Source: Natronorubrum halalkaliphilum
GTDB taxonomy: Archaea; Halobacteriota; Halobacteria; Halobacteriales; Natrialbaceae
NCBI RefSeq assembly: GCF_009834785.1
Contig: NZ_WUYX01000071.1
Location: 124,001-188,000, forward strand
DNA: 64,000 bases
Reading direction: 5' to 3'
In this document: in pieces, positions 42,680-53,069 of the stretch
Layout: each line of letters opens with the position of its first letter
Position numbering within the stretch: position 1 is the stretch's first letter
Translations under genes and position numbers: made by a program
The notes under the pieces: generated by a model
Told to the model about the DNA's origin: nothing
Seen by the model: the letters and a program-made list of their open reading frames with translations, nothing else
Databases searched by the model: none

Positions 42680-42703
42680 CCGCCGGGAATGTTGGGACCG
42701 AAT

Positions 42704-43099
42704 TCAGTACAGGAACTGCTCGAGCTGGTGTCGTCGCCGCTCGAGGTCGATCTGCGGGTCGATCTCGGGGTCGGCGAGCAGCCGATCCATCGCCAACAGC
42801 GGGTCCGTGCCCGCACGTTCGACGGCCTCGAGCAGGTCCTCGATTGCGGCCCGATTCGTCGCGAGCGACGACGCGAGATCCAGCGCGAGCGCCAACGGCA
42901 CCGCCGCGTGAGTGCTCGTCGGAACGGCGTCGCTCACGCGAGAAAAGTCGGGGTCCTCGAGGACGGCGTCCGGCTCCGGATCGACGGTGAGACAGCGCGT
43001 ACACAGCGTTGCGGCCGGCGTGTCCACCGGTGCGTACTCACGATACTCCTCGGGGATCAAAAACGCGATCGTCGGTTCGCTACACGCCGAACAGGCCAT
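42704..43099 (-). CDS. Zinc-knuckle haloarchaeal protein (DUF6276-like)
   Basis: 131 aa. N-terminus MACSACSEPTIAFLIPEEYR, then LCTRCLTVDPEP: two CxxC pairs forming a zinc site. The C-terminal half is helical (HAAVPLALALDLASSLATN, ERAGTDPLLAMDRLLADPE). Haloarchaea conserve such a gene beside atpD; function unknown. Same strand and ~35 bp from atpD, so probably co-transcribed. Confidence 0.72.
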   Translation of the reverse strand: MACSACSEPTIAFLIPEEYREYAPVDTPAATLCTRCLTVDPEPDAVLEDPDFSRVSDAVPTSTHAAVPLALALDLASSLATNRAAIEDLLEAVERAGTDPLLAMDRLLADPEIDPQIDLERRRHQLEQFLY

Positions 43100-43133
43100 A
43101 ATGGATCACGCGTGAAACAGAAGATGCCCGCAG

Positions 43134-43886
43134 TCAGTCGCCGCCCGGAACGCCGCCCGCGGTCGACTGCTCCATGTCGGGTTCGGCCGTGCTCGTCTCG
43201 TCCTCGTCCGGGGCCACTTCGTCTTCGGCCTCGGCCTCGGCCTCCCGCTCTTCTTTCTCCTGTTGTTCTTTCTTCTCCTTGATCTTCTTCAGGCGGAACG
43301 TCTCCTCGCGTTCTTGCTCTTCGAGTTTCTGCTCGATGTACTCCTGATTGTCGTAGAGTTCGGGCAGGAGTTTGAACTCGAGTGCGTTAACCCGGCGCTT
43401 GGTGGTCTCGATTTCGCGGAGCATCTTTTTCATCGCCGTCTCGACTTCGGCGGCCAGAATGATGCTCTCGAGGAGGTCTTCGTAGGCTTCCGCGGCTTCG
43501 TCGATACGTGCGGAGGTACCCATGATCCCGTAGCCGCGCTGATCGAGGCTCTTCGAGACGCGTGAGGACTCGATCTGGGGAACGACGACCCCCATGATGT
43601 TCTTGGATTCGGTGGTGATCTCGGGGTGTTCCTGCAGCGCGGCGGCCGCGCCGCGAACTGCGACGTCGCCTTCCATGGCTCGAGCCATGTTGATCTTCTT
43701 CTGGGCGTCCTCGTAGTCCTGTGCGAGGTCGCCACGAACGTCCTGGGCCTTGTCCAGGATGTCCATGAATTCCATGATCAGCCCGTCCCGTTTCTTCTCG
43801 AGAGTCCCGTGCCCGCGTTCGGAGAGTTCGATGCGATCCTCGATCTCCATCAGGTTCTTGCGGGTGGGCTTGACGTCCTTGGCCAT
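43134..43886 (-). CDS. atpD: A-type ATP synthase subunit D
   Basis: 250 aa. Family text: [40 protein letters not shown] and [20 protein letters not shown] then [20 protein letters not shown], the two long helices of the central-stalk coiled coil. The last ~60 residues are a charged extension ([20 protein letters not shown]). It rotates inside the A3B3 head, linking it to the membrane ring. It is separated from atpB by ~4 kb, where an acyl-CoA ligase and an AT-rich island lie between. Confidence 0.93.
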   Translation of the reverse strand: MAKDVKPTRKNLMEIEDRIELSERGHGTLEKKRDGLIMEFMDILDKAQDVRGDLAQDYEDAQKKINMARAMEGDVAVRGAAAALQEHPEITTESKNIMGVVVPQIESSRVSKSLDQRGYGIMGTSARIDEAAEAYEDLLESIILAAEVETAMKKMLREIETTKRRVNALEFKLLPELYDNQEYIEQKLEEQEREETFRLKKIKEKKEQQEKEEREAEAEAEDEVAPDEDETSTAEPDMEQSTAGGVPGGD

Positions 43887-44021
43887 CTTGTGGGAGGATT
43901 ACGCCCCCAGTCGGATAACTGTTTACAGTTTTCCGTGACCGGCGTCACAGCTACGCGCCGGGCCGTGTCCACGAGCGGATACGCTCCGAGATCGACGCCG
44001 GCCTAACGGACAGCCGGGTAG

Positions 44022-45644
44022 CTACCCCTGCCCGACCATCCGGTCTTCTTCCTCCCATTCCTCTTGCCGGAGTTCGTACTTCTGGACCTTCCCGGTCGCC
44101 GTCGTCGGCAACTCCTCGACGAACTCGATCTCGCGAACCGTCTTGTACGTCGCGAGGTTCTCGCGCGTGTACGCGACGAGGTCGTCCGCCGAAATCCCAG
44201 GCTGCTCGGGATCGCCGCTCTGTGGCACGACGAACGCCTTCGGCGTCTCCCCCCATTCGTCGCTCGGGGCCGGGATAACTGCGACGTCGGAGACTTCGGG
44301 GTGGTCGAACAGCGTGTCCTCGAGTTCGATGCTCGAGATGTTCTCGCCGCCGGAGATGATGATGTCCTTCTTGCGGTCCTGAATCGCGATCATCCCGTTC
44401 TCGTCGACCGTCGCGAGATCTCCCATGTGGTAGTAGCCCTCGACGCGGTCCGAGAACGCTTCCTCGGTCTCTTCAGGCTTGTTCCAGTACTTCTCCATGA
44501 CCTGATTCCCTCTGACGACGATCTCGCCGATCGAAGCGTCGTCGCGGGGTACGTCGTTCCCGTCCTCGTCGACGACGCGGATTTCCGTGCCGAGGAAGCC
44601 GACCCCCTGTCGCTTCTTGACCGCGAACCGGGCGGCATCGTCGTCGTCGAACGTCCGCCGGGCGTCGGAGGTCGTGATCAACGGTCCGGTCTCGGTCGCA
44701 CCGTAGACGTGTTTCAGGTACCACCCGAACTCGTCCTCGACGGTGCGGATGGTCGCCTCCGGCGGCGCTGATCCCGCAGTCGCGATGCGAACGTCGTTCG
44801 CCCCGGTGGTTTCCGGATCGGTCTCCTCGTAGTAGTCGATCAGGAGATTCAACACCGTCGGCGCACCGCACAGGTACGAAATGTCCTCCGTCTGTACGGC
44901 CTCGAAGATATCGCCCGCATCGACGCCGCGCGTACAGACGTGTTTTGCGCCGATCCCCGTCACGGCGTAGATGTGTCCCCAGCCGTTGACGTGGAACATT
45001 GGCAACGTCCAGAGGTAGATATCGTCGTCCGTAAGCTCTTGATGGGCCGTGATCAGATACGCGTGGATCGTCTCGGCGCGGTGGGTCCGACAGACTCCCT
45101 TCGGATCGCCGGTCGTCCCCGACGTGTAGTTGATCGTGATAATCTCGTCTTCGCTCATCTCCGGTCGACTGTAGTCGGTGCCGGCGTCCTCGAGGACCGC
45201 CTCGAACGCTTCCCACTCCCCCTCCACGGCGTCGGCGTTGTTCGTGATGAACGTCTCCGTCGGCACCTCGTCGCGGATCGGTTCGATTCGGTCGGCGTAC
45301 TCGTAGTCCGCGTAGATGGCGTCGACCTCGGCGTCCTCGAGCATGTAGGAGAAATCCTCGGGCGTCAGCCGATAGTTCAGCGGCATGTGAACGGCCCCGG
45401 TCTGCATGGTCCCGTAGGCCGCCTCGAGGTGGTAGTGGGTGTTCGGATCGAGCACCGCGACACGGTCTCCCTTTTCGAGCCCCCGTTTCTGTAGGGCAGC
45501 CGAAAACCGGTCGGCACGCTCGCCCAGTTCGTCGTACGTAAATCGATCGCCCGTCGTCGCGACGACCGCCTCCGCGTCCCCGTAATGGTTCCGGGCCCGG
45601 TCCAGAAACTCCGTTACGAGCAGTGGCTTGTGCATACGTGACAT
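44022..45644 (-). CDS. Acyl-CoA synthetase / AMP-dependent ligase
   Basis: 540 aa (an ATG three codons in is an alternative start). AMP-binding motif INYTSGTTGDPKGVCRTHRA, then YGATETGPLITTSDARRTFD, the hinge region GYYHMGDLATVDENGMIAIQ, DRKKDIIISGGENISSIELE, and the C-terminal catalytic lysine in TATGKVQKYELRQEEWEEED. It activates a carboxylic acid to acyl-AMP then acyl-CoA; the chain length is unknown (medium/long is likely for this type). It sits between atpD and the AT-rich island, on the same strand as atpD. Confidence 0.9.
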   Translation of the reverse strand: MSRMHKPLLVTEFLDRARNHYGDAEAVVATTGDRFTYDELGERADRFSAALQKRGLEKGDRVAVLDPNTHYHLEAAYGTMQTGAVHMPLNYRLTPEDFSYMLEDAEVDAIYADYEYADRIEPIRDEVPTETFITNNADAVEGEWEAFEAVLEDAGTDYSRPEMSEDEIITINYTSGTTGDPKGVCRTHRAETIHAYLITAHQELTDDDIYLWTLPMFHVNGWGHIYAVTGIGAKHVCTRGVDAGDIFEAVQTEDISYLCGAPTVLNLLIDYYEETDPETTGANDVRIATAGSAPPEATIRTVEDEFGWYLKHVYGATETGPLITTSDARRTFDDDDAARFAVKKRQGVGFLGTEIRVVDEDGNDVPRDDASIGEIVVRGNQVMEKYWNKPEETEEAFSDRVEGYYHMGDLATVDENGMIAIQDRKKDIIISGGENISSIELEDTLFDHPEVSDVAVIPAPSDEWGETPKAFVVPQSGDPEQPGISADDLVAYTRENLATYKTVREIEFVEELPTTATGKVQKYELRQEEWEEEDRMVGQG

Positions 45645-45989
45645 TCTACACCATCAGTCATTAGATTTGCTTTGGCTGCTCGCGGCAGATGATTCCATTC
45701 CGTCCGTTCTCACATCGGTCAATTAGCAGCAGGCATCGGTGCACGTTGATAGCGAGGGTATCGATCGATGAGGGCCCCATCGGCGACCCGCTGGCTCTCG
45801 ACCTATTGAGGAATCTCGACAGATAAACTCACAGCGTATCTCAGACTGTTCTAACTTCAGCGGAATTCCTACACGAATCCGGATGGGAACCCTTCAGAGA
45901 CATCATTCAATCTGTACTTCTCTAATCCACTTGATGATTTATGAGAGCATTAGATTTAAGTATAAATACTAACTTTAGATTGATTAGAA
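45645..45989. other. AT-rich intergenic region upstream of a secreted-protein gene
   Basis: 345 bp, GC falls steadily from about 45700. No gene recognised. TTTAAGTATAAATA at 45956-45968 is a strong TATA-like stretch for the gene at 45990. Confidence 0.5.
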
Positions 45990-47141
45990 ATGGGAGAGAT
46001 AAAACGGCGGTCGATACTAAAATCAAGTGGAGTTGCTTTGACCGGAGGGGCACTAGTATCATCTGTTTCAGCAAGGGGAAATGCCCAAAAAACCCGCAGC
46101 CAATCCTACGATATCGAGAGTGGCATTTTTGTTGCAGCAACCGATGTTGAAGAGCTTTCCTCTGATGACATTGAACAAGCGCGGCAAAGAGCAGTTGACG
46201 AGTACGTTTCTCGTGATGACCCAGGTGTAATGAGTACGGCGGGATCCGAGTATCTAGTACTTAGCACAGCAGAGCAGTCGTTAGCTTCTGACTCATCTAT
46301 TGGGAGTCCACTTGTAGGATACGCCCTCCAATTTGAGGATGGTTATCCAAGAGAGCGAAAGTACAGAGTGCCAGCTGACGCATCGGCAGAAATCCGTCAA
46401 AATCGAATTCGAGAGGCGGTAAAAGAACTCGAACGGAATATTGTGACTGCTGACAGCAGCGATGTCGTTGATCCAGATCCTGGCTGGGGAGACCCACTTT
46501 TCTTCTCAGTAGATGAGGAAGAAGTTATGTCTGGTGACGAAGATGAAGGCATTGTGTTCCCCTTTGATTACTATGGGAAGTTTAATTCCGAAGTAGCTCT
46601 GTATGAAGGTCGAGAAACAGAAGAAAACCAAGAATACGGCTGTACGATCGGTTGTACCCAAGTGCCAGGGAACGATATGGACAATACCAACTACAACGGT
46701 GATAACTATGAAACACTATGTAGAATATCGCCTTACGGTCCATCTGACCTCCCTATTTTGACAGATTGGGGGCCTGACGAAGATAACACAGGTGGTATCC
46801 TAGGTAATGTCGACCTGGAATCGATCAGTTTCGGAGCGGATTCCAGTGGCCCTTATGGAGAAGTTACCATCTCTCCCAGTTCCACGGATGTATATGCACA
46901 GTACGACGAAACTAACTTTGCAGATGACGGCCCAGTCGAAACAGTCTACGAAATCGCTGGTGCCGACGACAAAGTAATGCAACAGTTTGGAAACTCTGCT
47001 GTATTTGTTACAGATACAGATAGTAACGCTATCTGTGACACCACTCTTGACTGTGCGTTTTCCGCACCCAACAGTGATAGCCACCCTAATTCCGAACACC
47101 TCTCAGAAAACATCCGTCGGTGGGACCTAGACGGAGAGTAG
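45990..47141 (+). CDS. Tat-exported protein of unknown function (AT-rich gene)
   Basis: 383 aa. The signal MGEIKRRSILKSSGVALTGG is a Tat type with an RR pair and a hydrophobic core; cleavage is likely near ARGNAQ. The mature protein is acidic, with CTIGCTQVPGNDMDNTNYNG, two further Cys near ICDTTLDCAFS, and WGPDEDNTGGILGNVDLES. No domain recognised. Its low GC and codon use match the island gene at 39960, though the two sequences are not clearly homologous by eye. It lies between the acyl-CoA ligase and atpB, interrupting the ATP synthase cluster. Confidence 0.75.
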   Translation: MGEIKRRSILKSSGVALTGGALVSSVSARGNAQKTRSQSYDIESGIFVAATDVEELSSDDIEQARQRAVDEYVSRDDPGVMSTAGSEYLVLSTAEQSLASDSSIGSPLVGYALQFEDGYPRERKYRVPADASAEIRQNRIREAVKELERNIVTADSSDVVDPDPGWGDPLFFSVDEEEVMSGDEDEGIVFPFDYYGKFNSEVALYEGRETEENQEYGCTIGCTQVPGNDMDNTNYNGDNYETLCRISPYGPSDLPILTDWGPDEDNTGGILGNVDLESISFGADSSGPYGEVTISPSSTDVYAQYDETNFADDGPVETVYEIAGADDKVMQQFGNSAVFVTDTDSNAICDTTLDCAFSAPNSDSHPNSEHLSENIRRWDLDGE

Positions 47142-47173
47142 CTCGCCTCAATAACCTACCGACGTGTTATTTG

Positions 47174-47407
47174 CTAGTTGTCCTGGTCTATCTGTTCGTG
47201 TCCAGCAGCAACTGCCAACTCAATTCCTACGAATAGTCCATGGATAATAACAAAAATGCCAATCGAAGTCAACAGTATAACAACTAGTCGTCCTACCATA
47301 TTTAATGTACCGCTGGTAAGTGAATATTCGGGAAATGCAATTGCAACTCCTAAGTACACAAGTGAAAATCCAGCAACTACCTTCACGGTGGATTTCAGAT
47401 AGTGCAT
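47174..47407 (-). CDS. Small two-helix membrane protein (AT-rich)
   Basis: 77 aa: KVVAGFSLVYLGVAIAF and GRLVVILLTSIGIFVIIHGL are two clear transmembrane helices, separated by a short hydrophilic turn. It is convergent with the Tat-exported gene at 45990, ~30 bp between stops. A secreted protein with a neighbouring small membrane protein is an arrangement seen in toxin/immunity pairs, but nothing else supports that. Confidence 0.6.
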   Translation of the reverse strand: MHYLKSTVKVVAGFSLVYLGVAIAFPEYSLTSGTLNMVGRLVVILLTSIGIFVIIHGLFVGIELAVAAGHEQIDQDN

Positions 47408-47770
47408 ACTAAAACCTTCATTATATATCTAGATAAAATCTTTGGTACTAGTTATGTTCTTAGCACAATATATGAAGGGGTTGAGAGTGGAATGAAAATA
47501 TCGGCATAGTGATATTAGAGATAATCTCGAAAAGGTCAACAGATATTGTAGGACGGCCTAGTGACAGAGATTGTTGATGAATCAGAGCGTAGTTTTGAGG
47601 ATGATTTCAGTGGTTCTCTTCCCGATTTTCGATAGACGCGGCAGCGAAGTTGGAACGTTCTGAGACGACCGTCATGATTGGAATTATCGTTTGTCGAGTG
47701 GCGAAAATGCACTATCCGTACCGGCTATGACTTCTATAACAACTGACTGTTCACACACTGATTGCACAGC

Positions 47771-47803
47771 TATCGTACGATCTGGTGTGCACTGACGTCC
47801 AGT
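47771..47803 (-). repeat. Short repeat R3, copy 1
   Basis: Minus strand reads CACTGGACGTCAGTGCACAC..., identical over 21 bp to 63069-63089 and similar for ~12 bp more. Confidence 0.7.
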
Positions 47804-47851
47804 GGCATATAGTACTGCAAAGAACTGACCAACAACCCTTTACTTAAGAGC

Positions 47852-47863
47852 AAAAACGAAAAA
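47852..47863 (-). terminator. Oligo-T terminator of the atp operon
   Basis: On the minus strand two runs of five T separated by CG, ~22 nt past the atpB stop. It places a transcript end after atpB and so makes atpD a separate unit. Confidence 0.55.
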
Positions 47864-47884
47864 CGACTCCGCCAACGAGGCCGG

Positions 47885-49294
47885 TCAGTCGGCTTGGACG
47901 GCTTCGGCTTCGTCTTCGCGGTAGTGTTCTTCGATGAGCTCCTCGTCGATACGGTTGAGCGCCTCTTTGGGCAGTTCCGAAAGCAGGTCCCAGCCGAGTT
48001 CGATCGTGTCGTCGATCGAGCGGTTGGTGTCGTACCCCTGCTCGACGAACTCCGTTTCGAAGCGGTCCGCGAAGTCGAGATATTTGTTGTCCAGTTCGGA
48101 CAGCGCCTCGCGACCGACGATGTTCACGAGGTCGCGCAGGTCCTCACCCTCCGCGTAGGCGGCGTACATCTGGTCGGAGACGTCGCCGTGATCTTCGCGG
48201 GTCAGTCCCTCGCCGATCCCGTCGTCCATCAGCCGCGACAGCGATGGCAGGACGTTGATCGGCGGCTCGATACCCTGGCTGTTGAGGTCCCGATCCATCA
48301 CGATCTGTCCTTCCGTAATGTAACCGGTCAGGTCGGGGATCGGGTGCGTGTCGTCGTCGCCGGGCATCGTGAGGATCGGAATCTGCGTCACCGATCCGTC
48401 CTTGCCCTCGATTCGACCGGCACGCTCGTAGAGCTGTGCCAGGTCGGTGTACATGTATCCAGGGTAGCCACGTCGTCCCGGAACCTCCTCACGTGCGGCA
48501 CCGATCTCACGAAGCGCTTCACAGTAGTTCGTGATGTCGGTAAGGATAACCAGCACGTGGTAGTCCTTCTCGAAGGCGAGATACTCGGCCGTCGTCAGGG
48601 CGAGTCGCGGCGTGACCGTCCGCTCGACTGCCGGGTCGTCCGCGAGGTTCATGAAGACGACGGAGCGCTCGAGTGCGCCCGTGCGCTCGAAGTCGTCCAT
48701 GAACTCGTTTGCCTCTTCCTGGGTAATCCCCATCGCACCGAAGATAACTGCGAACTCGGAGCCTCCCTCGTCGCCTTCCTCCTCTTCAGGCACCGTTGCC
48801 TGTCGAGCGATCTGGAGTGCGAGGTCGTTGTGGGGCAGCCCGGAACCGGAGAAGATCGGCAGCTTCTGGCCCCGAACCAGGGTGTTCATCCCGTCGATAC
48901 CGGAGACGCCGGTCTGGATGAACTCCTCCGGATACTCCCGAGAGTAGGGGTTGATCGCTTCGCCGACGATGTCTTCGCGGGACTCGGGAACGATTTCTGG
49001 CCCGCCGTCGATCGGTTCGCCGGAACCGTCGAGGACGCGACCGAGCAGATCCTCCGTGACGGGCATCTTCATCGTTTCGCCCAGGAATCGAACGGAGGCG
49101 TTGCGGTCGATACCGCCCGTTCCTTCGAACACCTGGATCGAGACGAGTCCGTCGCTCGATTCTAGTACCTGGCCGCGCAGCGTTCGTCCGTCGTCGGTTT
49201 CGATCTCGACGATTTCGTCGTAGCCGACGGGTTCGTCGACCTCGGCGAACACCAGTGGGCCGCTGATTTCGGTGATTGTCTGGTACTCTTTCAT
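47885..49294 (-). CDS. atpB: A-type ATP synthase subunit B
   Basis: 469 aa from [20 protein letters not shown]. It is the non-catalytic head subunit: the P-loop position reads [20 protein letters not shown], lacking the GKT lysine, and [18 protein letters not shown]-like text ([20 protein letters not shown]) follows. It alternates with subunit A in the hexameric head. It starts 2 nt after the atpA stop, so translational coupling is likely. Confidence 0.95.
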   Translation of the reverse strand: MKEYQTITEISGPLVFAEVDEPVGYDEIVEIETDDGRTLRGQVLESSDGLVSIQVFEGTGGIDRNASVRFLGETMKMPVTEDLLGRVLDGSGEPIDGGPEIVPESREDIVGEAINPYSREYPEEFIQTGVSGIDGMNTLVRGQKLPIFSGSGLPHNDLALQIARQATVPEEEEGDEGGSEFAVIFGAMGITQEEANEFMDDFERTGALERSVVFMNLADDPAVERTVTPRLALTTAEYLAFEKDYHVLVILTDITNYCEALREIGAAREEVPGRRGYPGYMYTDLAQLYERAGRIEGKDGSVTQIPILTMPGDDDTHPIPDLTGYITEGQIVMDRDLNSQGIEPPINVLPSLSRLMDDGIGEGLTREDHGDVSDQMYAAYAEGEDLRDLVNIVGREALSELDNKYLDFADRFETEFVEQGYDTNRSIDDTIELGWDLLSELPKEALNRIDEELIEEHYREDEAEAVQAD

Positions 49295-49296
49295 GA

Positions 49297-51060
49297 TTAG
49301 TACAGGCTCCGAATCTGTTCTTCGAGATCCGATTCGAGTTCGTCGATGAACTCGTTCCACTCATCGGACGTGTTCATCCGGTTCAGGCGCGGGGTCGCAT
49401 CGACGTCCGTGATCTCTTCGACCGGGACGCCCGCCTCGAGTGCGTCGAATGCCTCGTCGTTGAACGTCTTGATCGCGAGCAGCATTCGGTAGGTCTTTTT
49501 CGGTTCGCAGTAGGTGTCGACGTCGTGGAACGCGTTCTGCTGTAGCCACGCCTCGCGCAGATAGCGTGCGACTTCCAGCGTCAGCTGCTGGTCTTCTGGC
49601 AGCGCGTCCTTGCCGACGAGCTGGACGATCTCCTGGAGTTCGTCCTCTTCGTCTAGCACGTCGACGGCCCACTGGCGGATCTCCGGCCAGTCGTCCGCGA
49701 CGTTGTCGCGGAACCACGGGTCGAGCTGCTGGCGGTACAGCGAGTACGACTCGTTCCAGTTAATCGATGGGAAGTGCCGACGCTCCGCGAGGTCGGCGTC
49801 CAGCGCCCAGAACGTCTTGACGATACGCAGGGTGTTCTGCGTGACGGGTTCGGAGAAGTCCCCGCCGGGCGGCGAGACGGCGCCGATCGCCGTCACCGAT
49901 CCCTCGGTGTCGTTGATGTTCTGGAACTTGCCGGCGCGCTCGTAGAACTCCGAGAGCGACGCCGCCAGATACGCGGGATACCCCTCTTCGCCGGGCATCT
50001 CCTCGAGTCGGCTCGAAATCTCACGCATGGCTTCGGCCCACCGGGAGGTGGAGTCGGCCATCAGCGCGACGTCATAGCCCATGTCGCGGAAGTACTCCGC
50101 GATCGTAATCCCGGTGTAAATACAGGATTCACGGGCTGCGACAGGCATGTTGGACGTATTTGCAATGAGACACGTCCGAGACATGAGCGGCTTGCCGGTC
50201 TTCGGGTCTTCCAGTTCCGGGAAGTCCTCGATGACCTCGGTCATCTCGTTGCCGCGCTCACCACAGCCGACGTAGACGACGATGTCCGCGTCGGCCCACT
50301 TGGCGAGTTGGTGCTGAGTGACCGTTTTGCCCGATCCGAACGGACCGGGAATCGCCGCGGTCCCGCCCTTGGCGATCGGGAAGAGGCCGTCGAGAATCCG
50401 CTGGCCGCTGACCAGTGGAACCGTCGGCGTTTCCTTCGTGTCAGCAGGACGGGCCTGTCGAACGGGCCACTCCTGGTGCATCGTGATCTCCTCGCCGGAG
50501 GAGAGCTCCGCGATGACTTCGTCGACCGTGAACGCGCCGCTCTCGATCGATTCTATCTCGCCACCCTCGTAGTCCGGCGGGACCATCACCTTGTGGGTGA
50601 TGCTCTCCGTTTCGGGGACTTCGCCGACGATATCGCCGGCTTCGACGGTGTCGCCGACGTCAACGGTCGGCGTGAACTCCCACTCCGTCTCGAAGTCGAT
50701 CCCGGGGGCGTCGACGCCGCGGTCCAAAAACGCCGTCCCCATCTTCTCCTCGAGGACGTCGAGTGGACGCTGGACGCCGTCGTAGATGGCGTCCAGTACA
50801 CCCGGTCCGAGGTCGACGCTCAGGGGTTCGCCCGTGTTCTCGACGGGTTCGCCCGGGCCGACGCCGGAGGTTTCTTCGTAAACCTGAATTGTGGTCAGGT
50901 TCCCTTCGATTTCGATGACCTCGCCCATCAGCCCTTCGTCGCCGACGTAGACGACGTCGTTCATCCGGGCGTCGAGGTCCGCAGCGGTCACGACTGGACC
51001 GCTCACGCTTTCGATTACACCGTCTTCGTCGACGGTCTCGATGTCTTCTGCCTGGCTCAT
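49297..51060 (-). CDS. atpA: A-type ATP synthase catalytic subunit A
   Basis: 587 aa. The Walker A loop is [20 protein letters not shown], Walker B follows in [20 protein letters not shown], and the non-homologous insert [20 protein letters not shown] of A-type subunits is present. It makes or hydrolyses ATP at the A/B interfaces, driven by the ion gradient across the membrane. It starts 3 nt downstream of the atpF stop in the same operon. Confidence 0.96.
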   Translation of the reverse strand: MSQAEDIETVDEDGVIESVSGPVVTAADLDARMNDVVYVGDEGLMGEVIEIEGNLTTIQVYEETSGVGPGEPVENTGEPLSVDLGPGVLDAIYDGVQRPLDVLEEKMGTAFLDRGVDAPGIDFETEWEFTPTVDVGDTVEAGDIVGEVPETESITHKVMVPPDYEGGEIESIESGAFTVDEVIAELSSGEEITMHQEWPVRQARPADTKETPTVPLVSGQRILDGLFPIAKGGTAAIPGPFGSGKTVTQHQLAKWADADIVVYVGCGERGNEMTEVIEDFPELEDPKTGKPLMSRTCLIANTSNMPVAARESCIYTGITIAEYFRDMGYDVALMADSTSRWAEAMREISSRLEEMPGEEGYPAYLAASLSEFYERAGKFQNINDTEGSVTAIGAVSPPGGDFSEPVTQNTLRIVKTFWALDADLAERRHFPSINWNESYSLYRQQLDPWFRDNVADDWPEIRQWAVDVLDEEDELQEIVQLVGKDALPEDQQLTLEVARYLREAWLQQNAFHDVDTYCEPKKTYRMLLAIKTFNDEAFDALEAGVPVEEITDVDATPRLNRMNTSDEWNEFIDELESDLEEQIRSLY

Positions 51061-51063
51061 AGT

Positions 51064-51405
51064 TTAGGTACTCTCGCTTTGTTCGTCTTCGTCCATCAGG
51101 TCGATACCGATCGCGCGTTTGATCTGGTCGCGCAGTCCACCGCCACCGGTACCACTGCCAATGGTGACGACGACCGGTTCGACGCTCGTCTCGACGGTTT
51201 GTCGAACCGACCGCGAGAGGTAGTCGAGGTCGTCGTCGTGCATCACGACGATACCGACGCCCTCGTCCTCGAGGGCAGTCGTGACTGCGTCGTCTAGTTG
51301 GGCGTCCTTTTCGTCATCCGGGACGTTTTCGAAGCGCCGCACTCCCGCGAGGCGGAAGCCGGTCGTAAACTCCGGACTGCCGACGACTGCGATTTCCTGG
51401 CTCAT
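51064..51405 (-). CDS. atpF: A-type ATP synthase subunit F
   Basis: 113 aa. Opening SQEIAVVGSPEFTTGFRLAG and VGIVVMHDDDLDYLSRSVR are typical of the small central-stalk subunit, with a Rossmann-like fold. Its ATG overlaps the atpC stop by 4 nt (ATGA). Confidence 0.92.
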   Translation of the reverse strand: MSQEIAVVGSPEFTTGFRLAGVRRFENVPDDEKDAQLDDAVTTALEDEGVGIVVMHDDDLDYLSRSVRQTVETSVEPVVVTIGSGTGGGGLRDQIKRAIGIDLMDEDEQSEST

Positions 51406-52469
51406 AGGATCACCAGCTCTTCTTCGATCTCGCTCTCTTCGAGGCCGACCTCGCGGCCGCGCGCGATCGCACGAATGTTTTCGACCTCGCGCTCTTTCGC
51501 GAGGATGTACGATAGCACGGCAGACACCGAAGCCGGATAGATGCTCGAGAGCGTGTCGGCGTACTCGAGCAACGCAGCGTCTAGTGCGTGCTCGAACTGG
51601 ATAAGACTGTCAGCATCGCGAAGTCGTCCCATCGCTCCCGAAAGCCGGTCGCCGTAGCGTTTGTTGTCGGCGATGTGGTCGACCAGCGCGTCGTAATCGC
51701 CGACGAGGCGACTCAGCTCCGTCTGGTCGAACAGTAAGCCGCCCTCGATGTAGTAGCTGGCCGGATCGAGGTCGGCACCGCTGCGAGCGAGTCGCAGGGC
51801 GTTCCGTGCGTTCCGGAAGTCGATCTCGGCCTGCAGGAACTCGATGTACTTCGCCTCAGGGCCTTCCTGGGGCTCGTTTAGCGGTCCGCTGGAGACGTCT
51901 TCGAGCAGGTGCTCGTAGAACTCGCGGTCGAGTGCGTTCTCGAGGGCGACGAGTGCGCCGGTCTCCTCGAACTCCTCGTAGGCCTCCCTGAGGGGATCGT
52001 AGTAGATCGTGCGGTTGAGCATCTCGATCGCGTCCTCGATCTCCTCGACCTCGAGCAGTCGGTCGATCGTCGCCTCGTCGAGTTCGCCGGCCATGATCAG
52101 GTCGGTCCGGATCTCCTCGGAATCGGTTTCGGTATATATTCCGCGGATGATCGTCTTGACGTTCCAGACGTCGAACTTCCGGAGATACCGGGCGATAAGG
52201 TCGTAGAGTCGCCCCTCCGACCAGTCGAGCAGGTCCTGGAAGTGTTTGGCGAGGTTGCGGTTCAGCGCGTACTCGATCAGGTCGACACCCGAGAAGCGCG
52301 CGCCGAGTTCGTTGATCTCGCGTTCGTACTCCGACTCTTCCATGAACCGTGCGATCGCGCTCGGCCCCATCCGGATCAGCTTCCGATAGTCTTCGTCCGC
52401 GAACAGCGAGGCTCGGCGCGACCGAACGCGAGCGTTCACGTACTCCGGATTCGAGGCACCTACACTCAT
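51402..52469 (-). CDS. atpC: A-type ATP synthase subunit C
   Basis: 355 aa all-helical, V_ATP-synt_C family: YVNARVRSRRASLFADEDYR and a triplicated helical pattern (LNRTIYYDPLREAYEEFEET, GDYDALVDHIADNKRYG). It links the central stalk to the membrane ring. Overlaps atpE by 4 nt upstream and atpF by 4 nt downstream. Confidence 0.92.
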   Translation of the reverse strand: MSVGASNPEYVNARVRSRRASLFADEDYRKLIRMGPSAIARFMEESEYEREINELGARFSGVDLIEYALNRNLAKHFQDLLDWSEGRLYDLIARYLRKFDVWNVKTIIRGIYTETDSEEIRTDLIMAGELDEATIDRLLEVEEIEDAIEMLNRTIYYDPLREAYEEFEETGALVALENALDREFYEHLLEDVSSGPLNEPQEGPEAKYIEFLQAEIDFRNARNALRLARSGADLDPASYYIEGGLLFDQTELSRLVGDYDALVDHIADNKRYGDRLSGAMGRLRDADSLIQFEHALDAALLEYADTLSSIYPASVSAVLSYILAKEREVENIRAIARGREVGLEESEIEEELVIL

Positions 52470-53047
52470 TGGTCGAAGAGTTGGTTGCTGATTTCCCGGA
52501 GGTTGTCTTCCCAGACGTCTTCGAACACTGAGTCGAACGTGTTGTTGACGCGGACTCGAGACTGGTCGCTCTCGACGACGACGCCGCCGAGGCAGTCGTA
52601 CTCGCCGGCGAACTCGTAGCTCTCGTAGTCGTCAAGGATCGACTCGATCAGCTCTTGATCGCTTTCGCGACCGTAGACGCTGACGTCGTCACCCTCGTCG
52701 AACTCCCCGCTCGCTGCGTCGAGCAAGGTCCGGGTCAGTTCCTCGCGGGTGTCCCCCTCGAGGGCGGCGAGTTCGTCTTCGACCTGCTCGCGAACGTCGC
52801 CGAGCACGTCACGACGGGCCTCCAGGCGCTTCTGTTTCGCCTCCAGTTTTGCACTGGAGAGTCGCTGTTCGCGCAACTGCTCGACCTCGCGCTCTGCGGC
52901 CTGCTCTGCGTCGCTGACGATCTCGTCGGCGTCCTCCTCGGCGGCCGATTCGATCTCTTCGGCGCGCGCTTCGCCCTCAGCACGGATGTCCTCCGCACGC
53001 GCGTGGGCCTCTTCTCGAATGTCTTCTACGACTGTGTCCAAACTCAT
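52466..53047 (-). CDS. atpE: A-type ATP synthase subunit E
   Basis: 193 aa. The N-terminal half is a long charged coiled coil (ARAEDIRAEGEARAEEIESA), the C-terminal half a globular domain (LGGVVVESDQSRVRVNNTFD). Subunit E pairs with H in the peripheral stalk. The start is ~22 nt after the proteolipid gene. Confidence 0.93.
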   Translation of the reverse strand: MSLDTVVEDIREEAHARAEDIRAEGEARAEEIESAAEEDADEIVSDAEQAAEREVEQLREQRLSSAKLEAKQKRLEARRDVLGDVREQVEDELAALEGDTREELTRTLLDAASGEFDEGDDVSVYGRESDQELIESILDDYESYEFAGEYDCLGGVVVESDQSRVRVNNTFDSVFEDVWEDNLREISNQLFDQ

Positions 53048-53069
53048 TGGTAAGAGAAGGCGGCGGTGT

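Larger units (their letters stand above)
47408..47884. other. Intergenic region with decayed-looking sequence
   Basis: 477 bp, mixed composition. No open frame of note. It contains a copy of a ~33-bp repeat also found at 63069 (reverse orientation, 47771-47803) and ends with the atp terminator T-runs (minus strand). Parts look like old insertion-sequence debris, but no transposase can be assembled. Confidence 0.45.

Noticed and set aside
47408-47884. Possible transposase remnant
   Set aside because: Short phrases felt like insertion-sequence ends, but no frame in either direction gives a transposase motif (DDE or HUH) and no inverted ends were found.
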